Assembly: GCF_027921845.1 (NCBI RefSeq)
Contig: NZ_BSEN01000005.1
Coordinates: 62,001 to 126,000 of the forward strand
Length of the DNA stretch: 64,000 nt
Origin: Leifsonia poae
GTDB lineage: Bacteria; Actinomycetota; Actinomycetes; Actinomycetales; Microbacteriaceae
Direction: 5' to 3'
Shown here in pieces: positions 25,179-32,676 of this stretch. Position 1 is the stretch's first letter; the number at the start of each line of letters is the position of its first letter. The notes under the pieces were generated by a model. The model made no database searches and had not been told where the DNA came from. It was given only the letters and a program-made list of their open reading frames with translations. A program made the translations under genes and the position numbers.

Positions 25179-25806
25179 CGTCAACCTCCTTCTGATCCAG
25201 CGTATCGGATCGACCGGGTCCGTCGTCCCCCTCCCGGCGTATTACCCGGGAGGTCTCACCGATATAGACGAACCCCGCCCACCAGTAGAGGAAGGCTCCC
25301 CAGAGCGCGAACGCCCAGCCGAGCGGCAGTGAGACGGGCGCGAGCGCCGTGAATGCCTCGCCGAGCATCAGCAGGGGCAGAGCCCAGAACAGGCAGAAGG
25401 TGGCCACCTTCCCGAGGTGGTGCACGGGCAGCGGGCCGTACCCGTGGTTCGCGAGGATGACGCCGAGGATCGCGAGCATGATGTCGCGGGCGACGATCAC
25501 GGCGACCAGCCACCACGGGATGACCTCGCGCCAGGCCAGTCCGATCAGCGCCGCGAAGATGTACAGGCGGTCCGCAGCCGGATCGAGGAGCTGGCCGAGC
25601 CGGGACACCTGGTCGAGCCGTCTGGCCAGATAGCCGTCGAGGAAGTCGGTGATGCTGGAGACGACGAGCACGAGCAGCGCGAGCGCATCCTGGGCCAGAA
25701 TGACGAAGACCAGGAAGACCGGCACGAGGGCGAGCCGGAAGAAGCTGAGGAGGTTCGGGATCGTCAGGACCCGCGAACTGACCTCGCGCCCACCGGTTCC
25801 ATCCAC
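25171..25806 (-). CDS. CDP-alcohol phosphatidyltransferase (PgsA-like)
   Basis: Integral membrane enzyme of 211 residues in phospholipid synthesis. The full family motif D-x2-DG-x2-AR-x8-G-x3-D-x3-D is present as DFLDGYLAR...GQLLDPAAD (about residues 54-77). Five to six hydrophobic helices are visible. Substrate could be glycerol 3-phosphate, a polyol or another CDP-diacylglycerol (cardiolipin synthase); this motif does not decide. GTG start at 25806; a TAGACT element 8 nt upstream (25815-25820, minus) may make it leaderless. First gene of the phosphatidyltransferase-FHA-FtsR unit. Confidence 0.87.
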   Translation of the reverse strand: MDGTGGREVSSRVLTIPNLLSFFRLALVPVFLVFVILAQDALALLVLVVSSITDFLDGYLARRLDQVSRLGQLLDPAADRLYIFAALIGLAWREVIPWWLVAVIVARDIMLAILGVILANHGYGPLPVHHLGKVATFCLFWALPLLMLGEAFTALAPVSLPLGWAFALWGAFLYWWAGFVYIGETSRVIRREGDDGPGRSDTLDQKEVDGA

Positions 25807-25838
25807 GGGAATCGAGTCTAGTGACCCGCCCGTGTCCC

Positions 25839-25844
25839 TAGGAT
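25839..25844 (+). promoter_or_regulatory. -10 element, leaderless promoter of the DUF1295 gene
   Basis: TAGGAT lies 6 nt before the GTG at 25851; no ribosome binding site. Confidence 0.6.
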
Positions 25845-25850
25845 GAGCAC

Positions 25851-26675
25851 GTGGAGCCTTTCATCGTCTGTCTCTGGATCCTTGCCGCGGTCTGCGTGGT
25901 CACCTGGGTCCTGTCCCTGATCACCGGCGAGCACTCGTGGGTCGACCGCATCTGGTCGATCGTGCCGGTCGCGTACGTGTGGGTCTTCGCGGGCTCCGCC
26001 GGCTTGCAGGATGCGCGCCTGAACCTGATCGCGGCGCTGGTCACCCTGTGGGGCATCCGGCTGACGTTCAATTTCGCGCGCAAGGGCGGGTACGAACCGG
26101 GCGGCGAAGACTACCGCTGGTCGGTGCTGCGTGCCCGGATGCCGGGGTGGCAGTTCCAGCTCTTCAACCTGTTCTTCATCGTGATCTACCAGAACGTGCT
26201 CCTCCTGCTGATCACGCTCCCCGCCTGGACGGCCCTTCAGCACCCGACGCCGCTCAACGGGCTCGACATCCTCTGCGCCGTCGTCTTCCTCGCGTTCCTC
26301 GTCGGAGAGACCGTGGCCGACCAGCAGCAATGGAACTTCCACCAGTGGAAGAAGGCCGAGACGGCGGCCGGCCGCGCGCCGCGCCCGCGTTTCCTTCAGG
26401 CCGGGCTCTTCCGGTTCTCCCGACACCCGAACTTCTTCTTCGAGCAGGCGCAGTGGTGGGTCGTCTTCCTCTTCGGCGCGGTCGCCGCCGGCTCCATCCT
26501 GCAGTGGACCGTGATCGGCCCGCTCCTGCTCACCGGCCTCTTCATCGGGTCGACCGTCTTCACCGAGAGCATCACGCTCTCCCGCTACCCCGAATACGCC
26601 GACTACCAGCGGCGAACGTCGCCCATCGTCCCGTGGTTCCCGCGTGGCGAGAAGGGCACCGTCACCGCGCCGTGA
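25851..26675 (+). CDS. DUF1295 membrane protein (steroid 5-alpha-reductase-like fold)
   Basis: A 274-residue integral membrane protein with about six hydrophobic helices. The C-terminal RFSRHPNFFFEQAQWW is the characteristic motif of the DUF1295/isoprenylcysteine methyltransferase-steroid reductase superfamily, which binds NADPH or SAM at the membrane. Substrate is unknown; lipid or isoprenoid reduction is the usual guess. Its 3' end overlaps the convergent membrane-protein gene by 14 nt. Confidence 0.85.
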   Translation: MEPFIVCLWILAAVCVVTWVLSLITGEHSWVDRIWSIVPVAYVWVFAGSAGLQDARLNLIAALVTLWGIRLTFNFARKGGYEPGGEDYRWSVLRARMPGWQFQLFNLFFIVIYQNVLLLLITLPAWTALQHPTPLNGLDILCAVVFLAFLVGETVADQQQWNFHQWKKAETAAGRAPRPRFLQAGLFRFSRHPNFFFEQAQWWVVFLFGAVAAGSILQWTVIGPLLLTGLFIGSTVFTESITLSRYPEYADYQRRTSPIVPWFPRGEKGTVTAP

Positions 26676-27177
26676 GCGGGTGCTGCTCCCCCGAGGGCGG
26701 GTCGACGGGCTTCGGGAACGCCGCGCGCATGTGGTCGGAGTCGAGGTAGTCCGCGACGCCGATCAGGATGAGGCTGAACAGGATCTGCTCGGTCACCATC
26801 CACAGGGGGTACAGCCCGGGGATCGCGGCGATCACCAGCGTGACGACCGGGAAGATCTTGGAGAACAGGCGCAGCCTCGAGTACGCCCAGTAGAAGCCCT
26901 TCTGGGCGCGCCAGGCGAAGTAGAACAGCGTGAGCGTCATCCCGAGCACGATGACCGAGCGCATCCAGACCGCCCACGGGATACTCTGTCCGTTCGCCTG
27001 CAGGACCGCGGCGACGACCACGGCGCCCACCCCCAGCACGAGCTCCGCGACCAGCAGCCAGGTGATCACCACGAACGCGCGCCGGGTGCGGGGATGACGC
27101 AGGTTGTCCTCGGGGATCGTGTAGCCGGCGTGCCGTCCGCCGGCGACCCGGTCGAGCATCCGCAGCAGTGACTCCAT
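26662..27177 (-). CDS. Four-helix membrane protein of unknown function
   Basis: A 171-residue protein I do not recognise. It has a polar N-terminal 35 residues, then hydrophobic helices at about 37-60, 70-90 and two more between about 107 and 145, and a short polar C-terminus. ATG 27177 is chosen because a TACCGT box lies exactly 6 nt upstream, giving a leaderless start. The alternative at 27273 would add 32 residues that run antisense into the promoter and start of the divergent LRV gene. Confidence 0.7.
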   Translation of the reverse strand: MESLLRMLDRVAGGRHAGYTIPEDNLRHPRTRRAFVVITWLLVAELVLGVGAVVVAAVLQANGQSIPWAVWMRSVIVLGMTLTLFYFAWRAQKGFYWAYSRLRLFSKIFPVVTLVIAAIPGLYPLWMVTEQILFSLILIGVADYLDSDHMRAAFPKPVDPPSGEQHPLTAR

Positions 27178-27183
27178 GCATTT

Positions 27184-27189
27184 ACGGTA
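27184..27189 (-). promoter_or_regulatory. -10 element of the four-helix membrane protein gene
   Basis: TACCGT on the minus strand, 6 nt before ATG 27177. The same hexamer drives the divergent gene from 27239-27244. Confidence 0.55.
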
Positions 27190-27238
27190 ACCCGGCCCGA
27201 CGCGCGACGTGTTCCTCCTCTCGGTCGGCGGGAGCGCG

Positions 27239-27244
27239 TACCGT
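27239..27244 (+). promoter_or_regulatory. -10 element of the LRV-repeat gene
   Basis: TACCGT on the plus strand, 6 nt before ATG 27251. It is a mirror partner of the box at 27184-27189. Confidence 0.55.
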
Positions 27245-27250
27245 TGGAGC

Positions 27251-27697
27251 ATGTCGTGCATCCGGTTCAACACCCCCGCCCAGCGTCAGGCGATGCGAGA
27301 GCACCGCCCGGCCATGCTGACCGCCGAGGAAGCCGCCGCCCTGCATCCGTCGCCGCCGGTGACCGAGAGCAAGATCGCGCGGCTCCGCCTGCTCGCCGAG
27401 CATGAGAATCCCAAGATCCGCGAGAGCGTGGCGAGCAGCTACAACACCCCCGACGACCTCTTCCTCACCCTCGCGCACGACCCGGATGCCGGCGTGCGCG
27501 GCTGCGTCGCCAAGAACGAGGCGACCCCGTGCGACATCCTGCGGATGCTCGCCGACGACCGGTCGGAGACCGTGCGCGGCTGGGTGGCGGTGAACTACTT
27601 CGTGCCGGCCGACGTGATGGAGAAGCTCGCCGGCGACTCGAGCAAGACCGTGCGCAGCCTCGTGAAGTGGAAGTCGCAACTGGTCGAGACAGCCTGA
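27251..27697 (+). CDS. Leucine-rich-repeat-variant (LRV) protein
   Basis: A 148-residue protein with three to four LRV-type helical repeats of about 24 residues (for example RESVASSYNTPDDLFLTLA, RGCVAKNEATPCDILRMLA, RGWVAVNYFVPADVMEKLA, residues about 55-140). LRV repeats form an alpha/3-10 superhelix; in nitrogen fixers they sit beside an iron-sulfur cluster, but the Cys residues here (C5 and two in the repeats) do not form that cluster motif. Probably a protein-interaction scaffold. Start at ATG 27251 follows from the -10 spacing. One nucleotide separates it from the S4 gene, so the two are co-transcribed. Confidence 0.78.
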   Translation: MSCIRFNTPAQRQAMREHRPAMLTAEEAAALHPSPPVTESKIARLRLLAEHENPKIRESVASSYNTPDDLFLTLAHDPDAGVRGCVAKNEATPCDILRMLADDRSETVRGWVAVNYFVPADVMEKLAGDSSKTVRSLVKWKSQLVETA

Positions 27698-27698
27698 C

Positions 27699-28070
27699 GT
27701 GGCCGAGCCATCGACCGTGCGGGTCGACTCGTGGTCGTGGGCCGTGCGGCTCTACAAGACGCGCTCGGCCGCGTCGGCCGCGTGCAAGGCCGGCCACATC
27801 CGCGTCAACGGGGACCGCGCGAAGCCCGCGCAGCCGGTGCACATCGGCGATGAGGTGCGGGCGCGCGTCGGCGACGTGGACCGCATCCTGATCGCACGGC
27901 GGCTCATCGTGAAGCGCGTCGGTGCCTCCGTCGCCGCCGAGTGCTTCGAGGACCTGACTCCCCCGCCGCCGCCGAAGACCGAGGCGCCGTCGGCCGTCGT
28001 ACGCGAGCGCGGCGCCGGCCGCCCGACCAAGCGCGACCGCCGCATCCTGGATCAGCTCCGCGGCCGCTGA
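27699..28070 (+). CDS. S4-domain RNA-binding protein (Hsp15-like)
   Basis: A 123-residue protein. The S4 RNA-binding fold covers about residues 6-66 (VRVDSWSWAVRLYKTRSAA, HIRVNGDRAKPAQPVHIGDEV). E. coli Hsp15 (HslR), the nearest well-known relative, binds stalled 50S subunits carrying peptidyl-tRNA. A Pro-rich linker and a basic C-terminal tail (GRPTKRDRRILDQLRGR) follow; the RRILDQLRGR ending is common in actinobacterial members. GTG start. Its stop overlaps the next start (TGATG). Confidence 0.88.
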   Translation: MAEPSTVRVDSWSWAVRLYKTRSAASAACKAGHIRVNGDRAKPAQPVHIGDEVRARVGDVDRILIARRLIVKRVGASVAAECFEDLTPPPPPKTEAPSAVVRERGAGRPTKRDRRILDQLRGR

Positions 28071-28894
28071 TGGCGTCGACCTGGGTCGGGATCTCCGGAT
28101 GGACGTACGCGCCCTGGCGCGGCACGTTCTACCCGAAGGGAGTGCCGCACCGCTCCGAACTCGCCTACGCGGCGGAACGTCTCGACTCGATCGAGATCAA
28201 CGGCTCCTTCTATTCGCTGCAGCGGCCGTCGAGCTACGCGCGCTGGGCGGAGGAGACCGCCGACGACTTCGTGTTCGCGGTGAAGGGCGGCCGGTACATC
28301 ACCCACATCCTGCGCCTGAAGAACGCACGCGGCGCTCTGGCGAACTTCTTCGCATCCGGCGTGCTCGCTCTCGGGCCCAAGCTCGGTCCGATCCTCTGGC
28401 AGCTCCCCCCGACCCTGCAGTACGACGAGCCCGCGGTGCGCGAGTTCCTCCGGATGCTCCCCCGCAGCACCCGGGCCGCGGCCGCGCTCGCGACGGAGGC
28501 GACGCTGGACGAGGACAGGATGTTCCTGCGCACCGACGCCGACCGACCGCTCCGTCACGCCGTCGAGGTGCGCCACACGAGCTTCGACGTGCCGTCGTTC
28601 ACCGAGCTCGCCCGCGCAGAGCACGTCGCGATCGTCGTCGCCGACACCGCAGGCAGGTACCCCGTCATCCGAGCCGCCACGAGCGACTTCATGTATGTGC
28701 GGCTGCACGGCGACGAGGAGTTGTACACGAGCGGCTACACCCCCGAATCGCTCGATCGCTGGGCGGCCGAGATCCGGGGATGGGTCGGCGCCGGCCTCGA
28801 CGTCTTCGCCTACTTCGACAACGACGTCAAGGTCCGCTCCCCCTACGACGCGATGGCACTCCGGGAACGACTCGCCTCGTCCTCCCGTCCCTAG
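28070..28894 (+). CDS. DUF72 family protein (TIM-barrel-like)
   Basis: A 274-residue cytoplasmic protein. N-terminal GISGWTYAPWRGTFYP and the SIEINGSFYSL segment are the DUF72 (YecE) signature; the C-terminal VYVRLHG-type motif (MYVRLHGDEELYTSGYT) and YFDNDVK are also present. Structures show a TIM barrel like sugar or nucleic-acid enzymes, but no activity is established. Translationally coupled to the S4 gene by TGATG. Its stop shares four nucleotides (CTAG) with the stop of the convergent glyoxalase-like gene. Confidence 0.88.
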   Translation: MASTWVGISGWTYAPWRGTFYPKGVPHRSELAYAAERLDSIEINGSFYSLQRPSSYARWAEETADDFVFAVKGGRYITHILRLKNARGALANFFASGVLALGPKLGPILWQLPPTLQYDEPAVREFLRMLPRSTRAAAALATEATLDEDRMFLRTDADRPLRHAVEVRHTSFDVPSFTELARAEHVAIVVADTAGRYPVIRAATSDFMYVRLHGDEELYTSGYTPESLDRWAAEIRGWVGAGLDVFAYFDNDVKVRSPYDAMALRERLASSSRP

Positions 28895-29280
28895 TCCTGG
28901 AGGACGGAGAGAACGTTGCCGGCGGGATCGCGGAACCACGCGATGTCCGGCCCCATGTTCGCCTGCTTGCCGCGCAGCACACCCTTGTCGTCGGTGGGGA
29001 GATCGGGCGAGTCGTAGATGTTCGTCTCGACGCCCGCGGCGTTGAGGTCCGCCACGGCGGCGTCGATGTCGTCGACGACCAGGTTCAGGATGGTGAAGGT
29101 GGCCGGCTCGTGATCGGGCTTCGGGTAGATGAACACGTGGCTTCCGCCGGGGAGCGCGAGGTCGAGGTTGCCCATCGGGCCCTCCGTGACGGCGAGACCG
29201 AGGGTGTCGCCGTAGAACGCCTTGGCCGCCGCGATGTCGGTGACACTGAAACCGCTGAAGATGTCGAGTGGTGTGAACAT
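28891..29280 (-). CDS. Glyoxalase/bleomycin-resistance (VOC) family protein
   Basis: A 129-residue two-module VOC protein (FSVTDIAAAKAFYGDTLGLAV at the start, read as the first beta-alpha-beta unit; DPAGNVLSVLQD at the end). Candidate metal ligands include the acidic residues of the last strand. VOC members include glyoxalases, dioxygenases and antibiotic-binding proteins; the class cannot be set. ATG 29280 has GGAG 2-5 nt upstream. A longer reading from 29328 lacks support. Convergent with DUF72, divergent from nothing nearby; the J-NERD gene lies downstream of its start on the same strand. Confidence 0.82.
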   Translation of the reverse strand: MFTPLDIFSGFSVTDIAAAKAFYGDTLGLAVTEGPMGNLDLALPGGSHVFIYPKPDHEPATFTILNLVVDDIDAAVADLNAAGVETNIYDSPDLPTDDKGVLRGKQANMGPDIAWFRDPAGNVLSVLQD

Positions 29281-29334
29281 GGCTCCACTGTGCTCTCCGC
29301 AGCGCCGCGCGTCTAGGCGAGCCGGCACGTGCGC

Positions 29335-30285
29335 CTAGACGAAGCGGATGCTCTCCTGCAGCCGGCTGCGCAGCTCGAACGCGCGATCGACGCTCTCCCG
29401 CCCGGCCGCGTTGGCGCCGTTGCGCAGCACCAGCGGCAGCAGCGATCGCCGAACGAGGAGCGAGCCCGCCAGCCTGCCCCGCTCGATCCGGTCGTACGGG
29501 ACGGCCAGCGCATCGTCGGGCACCACGATGATCAGCCCGGTGAACTTCACTCCGACCTGGCGCGAGAATGTCTTCGCGTCCCGCAGCAGCGCGTGGAACG
29601 GCTCCTCCTCGCGGTCGATCCCCGCGCCGACCACGTCGCCTTTGGCGAGCTTGACCTCGCCGCCCCAATCGGCCGAGCGGATTGCGAACAGACCGGCCGG
29701 TCCGAGGACCACGTGGTCGAGCTTGGCCTCCGAACGCGGATGCACGGCGACGTCGCTCCAGATCGTGAAGCCCATGCCGAGCGACGTGACGGCGCGCGCC
29801 GTCGCCTCCTCGGCCAGGGCCTCTGCGAGCAACTGCCGGATCTCCCGCGGGGCCGACCGCACGAGCGACGGCTCGTACGGGTCGTCGAGCTCGGTGCCGC
29901 GTCCGACCCATTCGCGCATCAGCGCCAGGTAGCGCTCCCGCGCCCGACCGCCCGGATGCCCGTAGCTGCGTGCCCGCACCGACGAGCCCCGCGCCTGCGA
30001 GCGCGTCGGGTGGAAGGTCGCGCTGAATCCGGTCGAGCCGTCTCCGCCGTCGGCGACATCGGCGTCGTAGCCCGACTCTCCGCGGTCGTACCGCGCGCGG
30101 TCCTCCGGGTCTCCGATGAGCTCCCAGGCGCGCTGCACCTCTTGGAAGCGGGCGGCCGAGCCGCCGGTGTCCGGGTGAGTCGCCCGGAGCAGCCGCCGAT
30201 AGGCGCGACGCAACTCCTCGTGGGGAACGGTCGCACTCACGCCGAGCACCTCGTACGGGCTCGGCGAAAGGGGGCTGTCGCTCAT
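29335..30285 (-). CDS. J-domain protein fused to a NERD-like nuclease domain
   Basis: A 316-residue protein joining two known folds. Residues 9-68 are a DnaJ J-domain with the HPD motif at 37-39, so it can stimulate an Hsp70 ATPase. A 70-residue Gly/Asp/Arg-rich linker follows. Residues 165-285 look like a nuclease-related domain (NERD): TIWSDVAV, then KLDHVVLGPAGLFAIRSADWGGEVK (read in two parts, about 188-212). The restriction-fold Asp is D190, but the usual E-x-K of the next strand reads RSA here, so catalysis may be lost. ATG 30285 is used; an in-frame GTG at 30324 with AAAGG upstream is an alternative. Role unknown. Confidence 0.72.
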   Translation of the reverse strand: MSDSPLSPSPYEVLGVSATVPHEELRRAYRRLLRATHPDTGGSAARFQEVQRAWELIGDPEDRARYDRGESGYDADVADGGDGSTGFSATFHPTRSQARGSSVRARSYGHPGGRARERYLALMREWVGRGTELDDPYEPSLVRSAPREIRQLLAEALAEEATARAVTSLGMGFTIWSDVAVHPRSEAKLDHVVLGPAGLFAIRSADWGGEVKLAKGDVVGAGIDREEEPFHALLRDAKTFSRQVGVKFTGLIIVVPDDALAVPYDRIERGRLAGSLLVRRSLLPLVLRNGANAAGRESVDRAFELRSRLQESIRFV

Positions 30286-30416
30286 CGGCGTCTGTCGTCT
30301 CTTCCGGTCTGCTGGCGCGTCCACAGGGACCGCCTTTCGACGATACCGTGACGCGGCTGTAAGCCCGCTCGCCGCGGGCCGAGAGCTGGATGAATGTTCT
30401 GGCGTCGATTCTCCTA

Positions 30417-30441
30417 TTGCGGCCTGAAACTGACCGCAATC
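30417..30441. promoter_or_regulatory. Inverted repeat upstream of a glyoxalase-like gene
   Basis: ATTGCGG (30417-30423) and CCGCAAT (30435-30441), 11 nt apart, precede a TAGCGT -10-like hexamer (30448-30453). Together they are placed as operator and promoter of the gene at 30502. Confidence 0.4.
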
Positions 30442-30501
30442 GCGCTTAGCGTGGAGACATAACCAACGACAAACGACCAGGACACAAGAAAGGGACCGAT
30501 C

Positions 30502-30882
30502 ATGGCGATCACCGACTGGAGAATCGAACTCATCACCATCCCCGTCACCGACGTCGACCGCGCGAAGGCGTTCTACGTGGACCAGGTCGGCTTCGTGGCC
30601 GACTACGACCAGCGCGTCTCGGACACGCTGCGTTTCATCCAGCTCACCCCTCCCGGCTCGGCCTGCTCGATCGCCTTCGGCGAGGGGCTCACCGACATGG
30701 AGCCCGGCACCCAGCGCGGGCTCCAGATCGTCGTGCCGAACGCCGACGACGCGCTCGCCCACCTGCGCGAGCACGGCGTCGAGGCCGAGGGCGTCGCCGA
30801 ACTCGACTGGGGCCGCTTCGTCACCTTCTCCGATCCGGACGGCAACGTCTGGGCGCTGCAGGAGCTGCCCAAGCGCGACTGA
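30502..30882 (+). CDS. VOC-superfamily (glyoxalase-like) protein
   Basis: A 126-residue VOC protein: ITIPVTDVDRAKAFYVDQVGF opens the first module (read across residues 11-31) and FSDPDGNVWALQE closes the second. The E in WALQEL and the H of the second module are typical metal ligands, but with one clear candidate pair missing I would not call a glyoxalase. ATG with AAAGGG 7 nt upstream. Followed after 18 nt by a strong hairpin that also holds the promoter of the next operon. Confidence 0.85.
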   Translation: MAITDWRIELITIPVTDVDRAKAFYVDQVGFVADYDQRVSDTLRFIQLTPPGSACSIAFGEGLTDMEPGTQRGLQIVVPNADDALAHLREHGVEAEGVAELDWGRFVTFSDPDGNVWALQELPKRD

Positions 30883-30900
30883 CGACTCGCCCGATGCAGC

Positions 30901-30938
30901 CGGATGCGCGGCGCCTCTTGACAGGCGCCGCGCATCCG
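30901..30938 (+). terminator. 15-bp hairpin terminator interlocked with a promoter
   Basis: CGGATGCGCGGCGCC (30901-30915) and its exact complement (30924-30938) enclose an 8-nt loop, TCTTGACA. A weak T-rich run (CTATATTTG) follows, so it can end the VOC transcript. The loop itself is the -35 hexamer of the next promoter. Confidence 0.65.
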
Positions 30939-30945
30939 CTATATT
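30918..30945 (+). promoter_or_regulatory. Strong sigma-70-type promoter of the ArsR operon
   Basis: TTGACA (30918-30923), 16-nt spacer, TATATT (30940-30945): the best -35/-10 pair seen in the window. Predicted start near 30952, giving a leader of about 27 nt. The spacer is the right arm of the 15-bp hairpin. Confidence 0.8.
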
Positions 30946-30955
30946 TGCATCAAGT

Positions 30956-30980
30956 TATAGAACCGATTGGTTATGTATAT
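30956..30980. promoter_or_regulatory. Candidate ArsR operator at the start codon
   Basis: AACC-GATT-GGTT with A/T-rich flanks (TATAG ... ATGTATA) lies just after the predicted transcription start and reaches the ATG at 30979. ArsR-type regulators bind imperfect A/T-rich palindromes here, so autorepression is likely. Confidence 0.5.
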
Positions 30981-31347
30981 GTCGACAGACCAGCTGAGCG
31001 CGGTGTTCGCCGCCCTCGCCGACCCCACCCGGCGCGAGATCCTGCGCCGCCTGACGGACGGCGACGCGAACGTCTCCGAGCTCGCGGCTCCGTTCGACCT
31101 CAGCCAACCGGCGATCTCCAAACACCTCAAGGTGCTCGAATCCGCAGGGCTCGTTTCGCGGTCGCGCGTGGCGACCTCGCGGCTGAGCCATCTCGAAGCC
31201 GAGCCGCTGCGGGAGGCCACGATGTGGATGGAGCGCTACAAGCACTTCTGGAACAGCAGCTTCGACAAGCTCGACGTCGCCCTCGCCGCCTATCAGGCGG
31301 CGGACGACGGCGGCAGCACCGACGACGACAAGGGAAACCGGCCATGA
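30979..31347 (+). CDS. ArsR-family transcriptional regulator
   Basis: A 122-residue winged-helix repressor. The ArsR fold is clear: FAALADPTRREILRRLTDG, then the recognition helix DLSQPAISKHLKVLESAGL (about 38-56) and wing. No CXC metal box (ELCVCDL) is present, so it is of the non-metal type often paired with SRPBCC (AHSA1) genes. I use ATG 30979 (MSTDQLSAVF); in-frame TTG 30967 and ATG 30973 are upstream alternatives that fall in the operator. Its stop overlaps the next start (ATGA). Confidence 0.9.
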   Translation: MSTDQLSAVFAALADPTRREILRRLTDGDANVSELAAPFDLSQPAISKHLKVLESAGLVSRSRVATSRLSHLEAEPLREATMWMERYKHFWNSSFDKLDVALAAYQAADDGGSTDDDKGNRP

Positions 31348-31829
31348 CCGATACCAGGCCTGATGACATCGCGGACACCGACGTCTACATCACCCGTGCG
31401 TTCGACGCACCGCGGCCCGTGGTCTGGCGGTTCTTCATCGAGCCGGAGCACCTGGCCGTCTGGTTCGCCCCGAACGGCATCACAACCCCGGCCGGGTCGA
31501 TCGCGATCGACCCGCGCGTCGGAGGGCGCTGGGAGCTGATCATGGTCGACGACACCAGCGGGGACCAGTTCCCGATGCGCGGCACCATCGTCGAACTCGT
31601 CGAACCCGAACTCCTCGTCCTCCGTCTCGACGCGAGCACGGGCGGCAGCCCGGAAGCAATGATGCTGCGCATCCAGTTCCACGATCACGGCGAGAGAACC
31701 CGCATCACTCTGCACCAGGGACCCTTCACCCCCGACCGCCGGCACGACACCGAGACCGGCTGGCTCGAATCGTTCGTCAAACTCGACAGGCGGCTGTCGG
31801 CCGACCGATCGTCCACGAAGGAGAACTGA
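31344..31829 (+). CDS. SRPBCC (AHSA1-like) domain protein
   Basis: A 161-residue START-like beta-barrel protein: VYITRAFDAPRPVVWRFF at the start, VGGRWELIM and TRITLHQGPF in the middle, and ETGWLESFVKLD at the end are the AHSA1/ActB motifs. Bacterial stand-alone members coupled to ArsR regulators are common and probably bind a hydrophobic ligand; some act as Hsp90 co-chaperone-like proteins. ATGA overlap with the regulator gene and 1 nt to the hydrolase gene make this a tight three-gene unit. Confidence 0.87.
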   Translation: MTDTRPDDIADTDVYITRAFDAPRPVVWRFFIEPEHLAVWFAPNGITTPAGSIAIDPRVGGRWELIMVDDTSGDQFPMRGTIVELVEPELLVLRLDASTGGSPEAMMLRIQFHDHGERTRITLHQGPFTPDRRHDTETGWLESFVKLDRRLSADRSSTKEN

Positions 31830-31830
31830 G

Positions 31831-32676
31831 ATGGCTGCGAAGACGGAGACCGCGCCGGCGACGATGGGAACCGTCGCTTCGGCAGACGGCACGACGATCG
31901 CCTACGAGAAGGTCGGTTCAGGGCCGGCACTGGTGCTGGTCGACGGCGCGCTCTGCGACCGCGGGTTCGGCCCCTGCCGGCCGCTCGCCGCGGAGCTGGC
32001 GGACCGCTTCACCGTTTACCTGTACGACCGGCGCGGCCGTGGCGACAGCGGCGACACCGCAGCGAGCGCGCCGACGACCACACCCGAACGCGAAGTCGAA
32101 GACCTTCGAGCGGTGCTCGATCGGGCGAGCGAGGAGAACGGAGGAGGTCCGGTCGCGGTCTACGGTTCGTCGTCGGGGGCCGGCCTCGCCCTCGAGGCCG
32201 CGGCGGCGGGTGTTCCCATGCGTGCCCTCGTGACCTACGAGGCGCCGTACGTCGCCGCCGGATGGAAGAACCCGGACGTCGACCACCTCGCCGTCGTCGA
32301 CGGGCTGCTCACCGAGGGCAAGAACGGCTCCGCGGTCGGATACTTCCTGGTGACGATGGTCGGCGCCCCTGCTTTCGTGCCGTTCATGATGCGTCTCATG
32401 CCCTCGGTCTGGAAGCACATGAGGGCCGTGGCGCCGACGCTGCCCAACGACATCCGGATCATGTCGGGCTTCCGGGTACCGGCCGACCGGCTCTCCCGGA
32501 TCGCCGTGAAGACGCTGGTGCTCGTCGGGGGCAAGGCCGCAGAGCCGATGCGCGACGCCCAGACTGCCGTCGCCGCCGCCGTGCCCGGGGCGCGCTCCGG
32601 CGTGCTGGACGGCCAGACCCATCAGGTCTCCGCGAAGGCCATCGCTCCGCAGATCGCCGCCTTCGTCAGCGCGTGA
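31831..32676 (+). CDS. Alpha/beta hydrolase
   Basis: A 281-residue alpha/beta-fold hydrolase. The oxyanion segment is VLVDGALCDRGFG, the nucleophile elbow YGSSSGAG (Ser about residue 112), and the last His is in DGQTHQVS near residue 264. It is close to esterases in actinobacterial ArsR-SRPBCC operons. Substrate unknown. Its last 11 nt overlap the convergent crtEb gene. Confidence 0.87.
   Translation: MAAKTETAPATMGTVASADGTTIAYEKVGSGPALVLVDGALCDRGFGPCRPLAAELADRFTVYLYDRRGRGDSGDTAASAPTTTPEREVEDLRAVLDRASEENGGGPVAVYGSSSGAGLALEAAAAGVPMRALVTYEAPYVAAGWKNPDVDHLAVVDGLLTEGKNGSAVGYFLVTMVGAPAFVPFMMRLMPSVWKHMRAVAPTLPNDIRIMSGFRVPADRLSRIAVKTLVLVGGKAAEPMRDAQTAVAAAVPGARSGVLDGQTHQVSAKAIAPQIAAFVSA

Noticed and set aside
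28052-30439. A 795-codon minus-strand frame spanning DUF72, VOC and J-NERD genes
   Set aside because: It crosses three independently supported genes in other frames and has no recognisable domain.
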